This document shows, piece after piece, positions 29,190 through 36,181 of a DNA stretch of 36,181 nucleotides. Source of the DNA: Ophiothrix spiculata. Taxonomy: Eukaryota > Echinodermata > Ophiuroidea > Amphilepidida > Ophiotrichidae. The number at the start of each line of letters is the position of its first letter. Position 1 is the stretch's first letter. A program made the position numbers and the translations under genes. The notes beneath the pieces are model-generated. The model searched no databases. It was not told where the DNA came from and saw only the letters and a list, made by a program, of their open reading frames with translations. The stretch lies in the NCBI GenBank assembly GCA_000969725.1, contig JXSR01S064112.1; one strand, 5' to 3'.

Positions 29190-29495
29190 CTAAAGCTGGT
29201 TTCAGACTTGCATGTCGTATGGTCGTACGACCACATGACAGAAAAAAAATTATAGTGCACAAACTTGACCTTGTCGCATCTCCTTGCTGTATGACAATAT
29301 ATCGATTACCCTGTCATGATGGTCGCAACAGCACAATATTTTGAGTTGGAATAAATTCAACTTTTCTTGCAAAAGACCATTGCGGCAATATGCAAATGTG
29401 TCGTGCTACAGTTCGACAACTATAAATTGCAGATGTTTGGTGGTGTGCCGCAACGTCGTGTGCCGCAACGACAGCTAGTCTGAAACCACCTTTAG
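29190..29495. mobile_element. MITE with CTAAAGGTGGTTTCAGAC ends
   Basis: CTAAAGCTGGTTTCAGACTT at the left is inverted as AGTCTGAAACCACCTTTAG at the right, with CATGTCGTATGGTCGTACGAC inside. TGTGCCGCAACG is repeated near the right end. It lies about 70 bp before exon 19. Confidence 0.8.
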
Positions 29496-29564
29496 TCATC
29501 CCCCACCAGAGAGTGTTGTTTATTCTCAATTTATTGGTTTTTCTCTTTCCTCCTTCCGTGCCAG

Positions 29565-29744
29565 GTGACAAATGCAGCCCTGGTCATTACTGTGTACAAG
29601 GTAGCGGTGCTGAAGTGGACTGCCCACCGGGTACATATCTGCCAAGCGAGGGCGCTAAGAACGTCACATACTGCATCGATTGTTTGTCCGGAATGTTTTG
29701 CAATGAAAGTGGCTTGTCTCAACCCCAGGGTAACTGCTCTGCAG
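29565..29744 (+). CDS. Exon 19 (phase 1 to 1)
   Basis: The acceptor is TTCCGTGCCAG after a long pyrimidine tract, and the donor is GCAG|GTGAGT; 180 nt. It encodes DKCSPGHYCVQG, a DCPPGTYLPSEGAKNVTY block, CIDCLSGMFCNESGL and NCSAG. A complete unit with sequons NVT, NES and NCS. The ending NCSAG recalls exon 7 (NCTAG). Confidence 0.88.
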
Positions 29745-29978
29745 GTGAGTGTTAGATTAAATGGAGTGCTCAAATCATATCTGTACCAGAGATATACTTC
29801 TTTCAAAATATTCTTTTATTAAATTTGTTTGTGTGTCAGTTTATTCATCCACTTTGGTCTACCATGTGCACTATTGAGCCAAATGATGTATAAACCTGTT
29901 GACTTGCAATTTCATTGCCATATTTTGTACACTAGATTATCTTTTTGTAAATTATAATTTTGTTCCATTTCTCTCCAG

Positions 29979-30200
29979 GTTTTTACTGCCCATCTGGGCA
30001 AACAATTCCAACCCCCAATGAATACGGTTGCCCCGAGGGTTACTACTGCATAGAGGGATCGTCAGACAAGGTGCCTTGCCCGGCAGGTACTTACCAAGAT
30101 GAGGCTCAGCAGTGGACTTGTAAAACATGCCCGTCTGGATTTTACTGCGATGATACAAGTGGACCGATTGTCAATTATACATACTACGTCTGCCCTGAGG
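29979..30200 (+). CDS. Exon 20 (phase 1 to 1)
   Basis: The acceptor is TTTCTCTCCAG and the donor is GAGG|GTGAGT; 222 nt. It encodes FYCPSGQTIPTPNEYGCPEGYYCIEG, a PCPAGTYQDEAQQ block, CKTCPSGFYCDDTSG and VCPEG. The spacer SGPIVNYTYY before VCPEG is unusual and matches the exon 9 pattern EPVVLNNDTT before RCPMG. The sequon is NYT. A copy of its tail follows at 30271. Confidence 0.88.
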
Positions 30201-30270
30201 GTGAGTTGCCATTTTATTTTAGGACTTTGTTTTGTCAGAGATTTTTACAGTCGGTAGTAAATTGCTTTAG

Positions 30271-30417
30271 GGTATATGACAATTAAGGTGCCATGCTTGA
30301 CAGAAACCTATCAAAATGAGGCACGGAAATGGACTTGTAAAACATGCCCCTCTGGATTTTACTGCGATGATACAAGTGGACCGATTGTCAATTATACATA
30401 CTACGTCTGCCCTGAAG
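30271..30417 (+). CDS. Possible extra exon 20b (tandem copy)
   Basis: From AATTGCTTTAG|GG the frame reads YMTIKVPCLTETYQNEARKW, then the CKTCPSGFYCDD to VCPEG block, identical to exon 20 with two silent changes, and ends GAAG|GTGAGT. It is a symmetric phase-1 exon of 147 nt after a 70-base gap, so it could be included after exon 20. A second in-frame acceptor, CTTGACAG|AA at 30303, would give 114 nt. The 5' part is much more diverged and has lost the PAG of PCPAGT, so decay is also possible. Confidence 0.45.
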
Positions 30418-30419
30418 GT

Positions 30420-31990
30420 GAGTTGCCATTTCATTTCAGTGAATTTGTTTCAGGAATTTTTTTGTTTTATTACCATCAATAATATTTTTGCCTTAATTTT
30501 CTTATCAAATTTGAAAATTAAAACACGTTCATTACTTATTGAAAGCTTTAACATCATGTTGCCAATTCCATGCACATTGAAGTGTGTGGTCTGGATAATT
30601 TGTTAACTTTCTGATCTTAACCCTATTTAACACGACCCCCCGAATTATATGGCACAAACTTGCTTTTTCAGGCTGTAGCAACAATATCTAGACATGTGAA
30701 ATCAGATACAGTGCTCAGAATGGTTGATTTATGACCCCCAAAGAGAAATACATTCTTTTTCCCAATGTATCTATCTAGCATGATTTAATGGCTTAAATGA
30801 CCTGAAACCATTAGATTTTGTCCAATTTTAGGCCAAAATTTAGCTCAAAAATTGGAACAAAACTGTCATAAAGTTATGAAATGTTTATCAAATAAAATAA
30901 TTTCTTTTGATTTGAAAAGATAGTTATACTGGCTTCCTCAATAGAACCTAAAAATATATACTTTTTGAACATAAGTAGCCAAAATACTGACTTAGATTTA
31001 TGAAAAATTCGTTTTAAACAAGAAGCTCATTAATTATTCATGAGCTAATTTGCATATGATTTGCATAATTGATAATGCATCTTCATTTTCAGAAAGCTAA
31101 ATGTCCAAGCTATCCAGTGATGTGCCACTTCCAATACCATTACAAACGAGTCTCATTAAAAACACGCCATATAGTTCCTACTACCCAGTGCACACAATTC
31201 ATGCTTTTGGGGCGGGTTAAATAGAGTTAACAACATAACAAAAACATTCTCAAAAATGAAAATCATCTGAAGGATAAACAAACAAAATTTCAAATCAAAT
31301 AGTGCACAAACATTTGGAGCATAGAGCAATTTACAATTACGAGTGCTGCATACTTAATAAAGAACCAAACTCCCAAAATGTGTTAAAAAGCAAGCATTTC
31401 TTTGCATTTCTGAGTATCTTGTGCTCTGCACAAATATCATACCTGTCAACTTGTCTCAATTTTTAAGGATGTCCCTGTTTTGACCTAAAAACAAAAATCC
31501 ATGATTTTACTCTTTTATTTCAAAAATCTGTGTTTAGTAATATAGAGGAAATGTTCATCCTCTTTAAGAACATTTCTTCTTTTTAAACTTTTTAAACATT
31601 TCTCATTTTGTGTCTGTCTGGTGTGGTTAACAATGTTAACCTTTTTCATTGTGCCACTATTCTCACATACTTTGACCGATTCCCATGGGACTTGTACACA
31701 ATGGTCCTTGGGTAGGGGCACACATATGGTCCCAACTGAAATGGGGTCAAAGGTCAACAAGGGGTCACCAGAGGTCAATGACTGCTGGTGGTTGAAATAA
31801 TAAGATTGATCACAAAATTCATATGCTTTGTCAGATTTTCATGGAACTTGGACACAATTTTGATGAAAGTTGTTGAAGGGGAGGGTCTACACCATATGGG
31901 GTCTTCGCTGACAAATGCTAATTAAAAATGCATGGATTTTGGTATGTTAAAGGTGGTGGTTCATATTTCTGAAATTAAAAAGTAAAAATA
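30420..31990. other. Long intron part with little recognisable
   Basis: No module exon seen. Bases 31660-31780 hold a GGGGTCAAAGGTCAACAAGG / GGTCACCAGAGGTCA phrase typical of dispersed invertebrate repeats. The minus-strand frame at 31515-31778 has no known motif. Confidence 0.5.
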
Positions 31991-31991
31991 A

Positions 31992-32212
31992 AAATTGGAA
32001 TTAGGTCTTGAAATGTGTTCTAGAGGTCATTATATCACAACCCTCCTCAAACGTTTCACTGAAAAATACCATTTAAAGGTGCATGGATCAGTTTCTGGAA
32101 AAATTGGAATTAGGTCTTGAAATGTATTCTAGAGGTCATTATATCACTATTCCCCTCAAGCGTTTCACTGAAAAATACCAATTAAAGGTGCATGGATTAG
32201 TTTCTGGAAAAC
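31992..32212 (+). repeat. Two-unit tandem repeat, period about 105
   Basis: AAATTGGAATTAGGTCTTGA ... GTTTCACTGAAAAATACCA ... AGGTGCATGGAT[CT]AGTTTCTGG occurs at about 31994 and again at 32099. The second unit is slightly longer. Confidence 0.88.
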
Positions 32213-32228
32213 AGATGCGGTCCTATCA

Positions 32229-32343
32229 GGTACAAAACATTTGAGATCAAATGCAAACCTGTACCCGGGACCTGTACATCATTGGCAAACCGCGATGACA
32301 GACGACACTAGCGGTCCGGGGACCGTGATGTATTTTTGTACCT
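32229..32343. repeat. Small inverted-end repeat
   Basis: AGGTACAAAACAT at the left is inverted as ATGTATTTTTGTACCT at the right. A GC-rich middle (CCCGGGACCTGTACATC, CGGTCCGGGGACCGTGATG) can also pair. Confidence 0.5.
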
Positions 32344-32536
32344 CTTCAAAACTTGAATATGGGCAGGTATGGTTATGGTTTCTTCAAAAATGCCTCTTTA
32401 AAACATCAGTTGAACATTTCTGTCAAAGACCAATATTAAAATCGAACAAAATTTAATGAAAATTCCCCACAGGATAAAACAAAGTTTTTCCATCCATGGC
32501 AATAATTCTTAAGAACAAAATGGCCAAATTGCTCAC

Positions 32537-32854
32537 TTAAAGGAGCATGGTCTGGTTGCCTCAACATTTTTTCAATTTTTGGTACCAAACGGTTGCTCAT
32601 ATTTTTCTCATAACCCATGTGAAATTTCACAGCTGAGTTATGTTCCGTTTTGGAGATATATATGAAAATGTGTCTAATTATGGTAACCATAATTAATTTA
32701 CACTGTAATGTATAAGCAGCTTTAAAATACAAAATTGAACATAAAATTGTTTTGACCGATTTAACTGAAATTTGAAACTTAGACCTTGTGAGTACTCATC
32801 TTTCATATGACATTGAAAAACAAAATTTTGAAAAATCGGACCAAGCTCCTTTAA
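32537..32854 (+). mobile_element. TTAA-flanked MITE family M5, copy 2
   Basis: TTAAAGGAGCATGGTCTGGT at the left, ATCGGACCAAGCTCCTTTAA at the right. It is the reverse complement of the 17867 copy throughout (GAGTTATGTTCCGTTTTGGA, GGTAACCATAATTAAT). It ends 28 bp before exon 21, so the exon's pyrimidine tract lies between element and exon. Confidence 0.88.
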
Positions 32855-32881
32855 TACCACTAATATTTTTTTTTCATTTAG

Positions 32882-33229
32882 GTCACTACTGCCCAGATGG
32901 TACAAGAGCAGCGCAGGAATATGACTGTCCCGTTGGAACATTCAATAACATCACCGGTCTTGAAGCTGAGGGAGAATGCTTCCCATGTCTAGGAGGGTAC
33001 TACTGCGGCCAACGTGGTCTCACCTACCCCTACACACCATGCTCACCAGGCTACTTCTGTCGCACAGGGGCCCAAAATGCCGCCCCCAATCAGGGCGATG
33101 ATGCTAGTGTTTGTCCTGTTGGTCATTATTGTCCTGAAGGGACGACGGAGCCGGTGACATGTCCTTTTGGAACATTTAGCAATGATACGGGATTGATGAA
33201 TGATACGGAATGTGAATCATGCACGCCAG
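32882..33229 (+). CDS. Exon 21 (phase 1 to 1), two repeat units
   Basis: The acceptor is TTTTTTCATTTAG and the donor is CCAG|GTAAGC; 348 nt, the longest exon here. It encodes HYCPDG, a DCPVGTFNNITGL block, CFPCLGGYYC, a CSPGYFC block, VCPVGHYCPEG, a CPFGTFSNDTGL block and CESCTPG: two full units, as in exon 2. Sequons NIT and NDT (twice) are present. Confidence 0.9.
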
Positions 33230-33493
33230 GTAAGCCAAATTGACTAGGCCAATGTAATGTAATTTTTGTTTCTGGTCAAATTATTGTCCTTAAAAACCAC
33301 AACATAATAGTACAAATTTTCCAATAATTTTATTTATTAGATGTAATCAAGGCTATTGAAATCCTTATCATATTGTTTTGCAGATTAGGAATTGATGAGG
33401 AATAGTTTTGATGTTCTACTTGGCACTGAGATTTTGAAATCTGTAATTATTTCTGGGCCTACATGACAGAATTTACTGTTAGACATAATCATG

Positions 33494-33760
33494 CACACTC
33501 TGTAAATCTTGAAGTATGCAACAAGCATCTGATTAATGCACAAACCAATATGACCATACAAGGAAGTAAATTAGTCCGTATTTCTCAAATCATAAGATCG
33601 TACCAAATCTTGATGAATATTCGAATGAATTTATTTACAATGTTTGTCCATGTGTTAGCAACAAAATTTGCCCCACAAAATACAAAAATTATGAAGAGTT
33701 CATGTAAAAATATATTAAAACGCGGTGATTCGCCCTTAATCAATCCTAATCAATGATTAG
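33494..33760. mobile_element. MITE family M1, copy 3, right end missing
   Basis: It starts ACTCTGTAAATCTTGAAGTA and follows the 4513 copy through AACCAATATGACCATAC and AATTTATTTACAATGTTTGT, then stops after CAATCAATGATTAG-like sequence. The right inverted end is absent. Confidence 0.75.
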
Positions 33761-33944
33761 CTGATTTTGACGTCATAATTTCACGATCTAATCGGCTGCC
33801 AGTACAGTTTGAGAAAGCCTCAGGTGAAACGTCACTACTAAAAATAGTAAGTGGATTTTTTGCTACAAGAACCTTATTGGAATTTGCAATGTGAAATCCT
33901 GATGAACCTATTCAATGAACATTGTTTAGTTATTTTTGTTGCCA

Positions 33945-34025
33945 TTTTGTAGTTTAAGTTTGTAAAGCGCCTAGAAGCTTCTGCATTTTTGCGCTATACA
34001 AGTTTGGTATTATTATTATTATTCT
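33945..34025 (+). mobile_element. LINE 3' tail, (ATT)n next to exon 22 acceptor
   Basis: TTTGTAAAGCGCCTAGAAGC ... TTGCGCTATACAAG then (ATT)n is the standard 3' end of a class of invertebrate LINEs. The (ATT)n run ends at 34023, and the acceptor TTCTACAG follows without a gap, so the tail forms part of the region upstream of the 3' splice site. Confidence 0.75.
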
Positions 34026-34029
34026 ACAG

Positions 34030-34317
34030 GTTGGTACTGTGATGAAGATGGTTTGACTGAACCGAAAGCTCAATGTTCTCCAGGATTCTTCTGCAGCAGT
34101 GGCTCCATCAGCAATGAACAGGCCATCTGCCCAGCAGGCCGATTTTGCCCCCTACAGACATCCATACCCTACAAGTGCCCTGCTGGCACCTATTCGAACG
34201 ACACGCGTCTGACGAGTGCCGATGAGTGTAGGAATTGTACCGCTGGATTTTATTGCCAGCAAACTGGATTGACGGAAGAGGAAGATCAGTGCTTGCCGGG
34301 ATATTACTGTTTGGAAG
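34030..34317 (+). CDS. Exon 22 (phase 1 to 1)
   Basis: The acceptor is TATTCTACAG and the donor is GAAG|GTAAGA; 288 nt. It encodes WYCDEDGL, a QCSPGFFC block, ICPAGRFCP, a KCPAGTYSNDTRL block, CRNCTAGFYCQQTGL, and QCLPGYYCLEG. CPLQ takes the place of CPEG. Sequons NDT and NCT are present. Confidence 0.9.
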
Positions 34318-34827
34318 GTAAGAGGCTAATCCACATTAGTTATATACCCTAAAAATTTCATTGAAATAAAAAAAGGGTTTTGCATCTGACAAAGGCATAA
34401 AATCTATGAAAACGATTCTGAATGAGAGTTGTCGCTTCCTGTACATTTATTTTCCAGGCACGTCGATGTAAATGATCTAAAACACACGTTGCTCCATGTT
34501 TTTCAATTTTAGTACAGTTATTAGAAAGTTATTAATGTCTACTGCATAAACATAATTGATATTAAAGGCTTGTATGGTTCTAAAAAAACTGTTCACTTAA
34601 AACAATTATGCCTTAGCTTAATGTAATTGTCTAAAGACTATTAATTGCACGTGAAGCCCACTATTTATTTATATATTATACAATATACAGGTGCTTCTTA
34701 AAGAAACCTGTTCTATCTCAATTATTTTTAACTTGTTTATCTCCATGATGACTATAGTCAACATGCATAACCTTTTTGATATGTTTAAATGAGGATGTTT
34801 TGAACTATCTCCAACACTTTTTTGCAG
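34318..34827. other. Intron, nothing recognised
   Basis: AT-rich sequence with no repeat ends or module frame noticed. Confidence 0.5.
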
Positions 34828-34963
34828 GATCCTCTGTGCCTAATCCAGATGCCTGTCCTACAGGAATGCATTGTCCTATAGGATCACCCCTACCACAGGC
34901 TTGTCCTGCAGGATATTATACAAACAGGACAACACAGTCAACATGCCTTATCTGTCCACCAGG
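34828..34963 (+). CDS. Exon 23a (phase 1 to 2)
   Basis: The acceptor is CACTTTTTTGCAG and the donor is CCAGG|GTAAGT; 136 nt. It encodes SSVPNPDACPTGMHCPIGS, an ACPAGYYTNRTTQ block and CLICPPG. MHCPIG resembles LHCPQG of exon 13. The sequon is NRT. Phase 2 at the end is matched by exon 24 (G-YYC). A full second copy with its own acceptor follows 23 bases later. Confidence 0.88.
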
Positions 34964-34986
34964 GTAAGTTTGAGAGACTTTTGCAG

Positions 34987-35122
34987 GGTCATCAGTGCCC
35001 AATCCATATGCCTGTCCTACAGGAATGCATTGTCCTATAGGATCACCCCTACCACAAGCTTGTCCTGCAGGATATTATACAAACAGGACAACACAGTCAA
35101 CATGCCGTATCTGTCCACCAGG
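34987..35122 (+). CDS. Exon 23b, mutually exclusive copy of 23a
   Basis: Acceptor GAGACTTTTGCAG, donor CCAGG|GTAAGT, length 136 nt and phases 1 and 2 are all as in exon 23a. Of seven base differences five are silent; two change D to Y (NPD/NPY) and L to R (CLIC/CRIC). The gap of 23 bases is too short for a normal intron, and joining 23a (phase 2 end) to 23b (phase 1 start) would shift the frame. The transcript should therefore use one or the other. It could be a silent duplicate, but all splice signals and the frame remain. Confidence 0.65.
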
Positions 35123-35720
35123 GTAAGTTTGAGAGGGAAATTCCTTATCAATAATGTGCCAAAAAGTGAAAAATACATTTGGTTTAGCATACTAGACTGA
35201 TAGTGTAAACCTAATCATTTAAGAAAAAGTATTGCTCAAAGCACCATGGTTTTGATTTTTGCAAGTACAGCAACACGCATGCACAGTATATGCAGAATGG
35301 TGATTGAAGCCCAAAAATGTCATGTTTGTTTGTTTGTTGTTGTTTTTTCCATTTTTTGTGAAAAATAGGTTGGTAACCAACACTTTTCATTTTGTTAATT
35401 GAAAGTACATACTTCTGCACAAATTTTGTGAAAAAATTGACACCAAATTTCAGTGGGAAGTTTTTGAATCAATATTAAATATGTCTCTTTTGCCACATTT
35501 CCCATAGACCCCTGTACTACTTTTTTCCAAAAATGCTATTTTTAAACAGACTTGCATGCAAAAAAAAGTCCGTTAAAATCGGTTCTACTTCGATAAAATA
35601 TTATTCATGCCGAATTTTACTAGTAAATTTCAGTCGGATCTATCGTGGACCAGACACCTCAATGCACATGCACTATTAGCCTGGCTTTCTGCCAAATGTT
35701 CGAAATAAATAAATAATAGA
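35123..35720. other. Intron, nothing recognised
   Basis: AT-rich sequence with a TTTGTTTGTTTGTTGTTGTT run near 35325 and no module frame. Confidence 0.5.
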
Positions 35721-35721
35721 T

Positions 35722-35835
35722 GTGGGCGCAAAAAGCAATAAATGCCATTTTTCATAAATTTGCACTGCACACTGAAGCATGCCCAGTCTTAGGTCAGTGG
35801 GTCTTAAGAACTATTTCAAGAGCCACTGACATATG
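35722..35835 (+). repeat. Repeat family R1, copy 3
   Basis: GCCATTTTTCATAAATTTGCA ... CCAGTCTTAGGTCAGTGG ... CTATTTCAAGAGCCACTGAC matches the copies at 735 and 14852. The last part is half of the palindrome seen at 14939. Confidence 0.6.
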
Positions 35836-36016
35836 GGAGAGAAATGTAAGGGCTTTCTTGCATTATAGTGACAAGATGTTAAACAAATACAACATATGGC
35901 AGCCATTGAAGATAAAAACAATTCTTACACTTACATGACGACGTATCATTTCAGCTTGACTGTACAACTAATGATTTATGAAATATTTATGATTGTATTC
36001 ATCTCTTTTGTTTTAG

Positions 36017-36173
36017 GTATTACTGCTTACCAGAAAATGAGACTCTTGGCAACCCAGATCTACAAGCTGGATACGACGACTGTCCGGCTGGATATTTCTG
36101 CCCAGAGGGTACAGGACTTGACTGGGTGCCGTGCCCAGCTGGGACATATAGCGACCAAGAAAATCTCTACAAG
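36017..36173 (+). CDS. Exon 24 (phase 2 to 0), last in window
   Basis: The acceptor is TTTTGTTTTAG and the likely donor is AAG|GTATGA at the window edge; 157 nt. It encodes YYCLPENETLG, a DCPAGYFCPEGTGLDW block and PCPAGTYSDQENLYK. Without the donor the frame meets TGA two codons on, so a phase-0 intron is the better reading; the missing CxxC half should follow outside the window. The sequon is NET. Confidence 0.8.
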
Positions 36174-36181
36174 GTATGAAT

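Larger units (their letters stand above)
1835..36173 (+). other. Partial gene: giant cysteine-rich repeat protein (24 exons in window)
   Basis: Twenty-four exons share one strand, GT-AG borders and matching phases and join into about 1,647 codons without a stop. The product is almost wholly short Cys-rich modules (CPxG-[YFH]-[YFH]-C, CPxGT[YF], TGL, CxxC-xxG-Y-[YF]-C), about 65 G-x-aromatic-C motifs by eye, roughly one per 25 residues, with more than 30 N-x-S/T sequons. This fits GCC2_GCC3 / ephrin-receptor-like repeats, which occur in large extracellular proteins. Most introns split the Gly codon of a CPxG or xxG-YYC motif (phase 1), so exons are interchangeable module cassettes; introns after exons 3, 8, 11 and 23 are phase 2 and the last donor is phase 0. 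No signal peptide, membrane segment or other domain is in the window. A secreted or surface role is inference; the function is unknown. Unrelated Cys-rich classes (EGF, TNFR) fit worse, because the CxxC-xxG-YYC spacing recurs without EGF spacing. Confidence 0.85.

Noticed and set aside
1..36181. CRISPR array, bacterial operon or prophage
   Set aside because: No regular spacer array and no ribosome-binding-site-led frames; introns with GT-AG borders and LINE/SINE content show a eukaryotic nuclear locus.

Overview
The window is animal (metazoan) nuclear DNA: AT-rich introns with canonical GT-AG borders, many short inverted-repeat transposons (MITEs), tRNA-derived SINEs and 5'-truncated non-LTR retrotransposon (LINE) tails. 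No bacterial-style operon, rRNA gene or CRISPR array is visible. The repeat style suggests a marine invertebrate, perhaps a deuterostome, but no species can be named from this sequence. The window lies inside one plus-strand gene. I can place 24 consecutive coding exons (1835-36173) whose splice phases all agree. They join into one uninterrupted reading frame of 4,943 nt, about 1,647 residues. Start codon, signal peptide, membrane anchor and stop codon all lie outside the window. The protein is a string of short cysteine-rich modules of the pattern C-P-x-G-x-[YFH]-[YFH]-C-P-x-G ... C-P-x-G-T-[YF] ... N-x-T-G-L ... C-x-x-C-x-x-G-[YFW]-[YF]-C. About 65 G-x-aromatic-C motifs and more than 30 N-glycosylation sequons are visible. 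This is the GCC2_GCC3 / ephrin-receptor-like cysteine-rich repeat type, so a large secreted or cell-surface glycoprotein is likely; its function is unknown. Layout: 1-1834 upstream intron or flank with repeats; exons 1-5 (1835-6404); exons 6-10 (7780-14837) separated by MITE-rich introns and a SINE trimer; exons 11-16 (15635-24683) with LINE, MITE and SINE debris; exons 17-24 (26922-36173). The most unusual feature is that 10 of the 24 exons (1, 3, 5, 7, 11, 13, 14, 17, 20, 23) are followed at once by one or more tandem, same-strand copies of their own 3' part, in most cases carrying the 5' splice site as well. Some copies are dead (stops, decay). The copies after exons 11, 13, 20 and 23 are still open, differ from the parent largely at synonymous sites (exons 11, 13, 23, and the 3' part of 20), and carry in-frame potential acceptors. 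The exon 23 pair looks like mutually exclusive exons: only 23 nt separate them and joining both would break the frame. The gene appears to keep generating alternative cysteine modules by tandem exon-tail duplication, with exon birth, alternative use and decay all visible in one locus.
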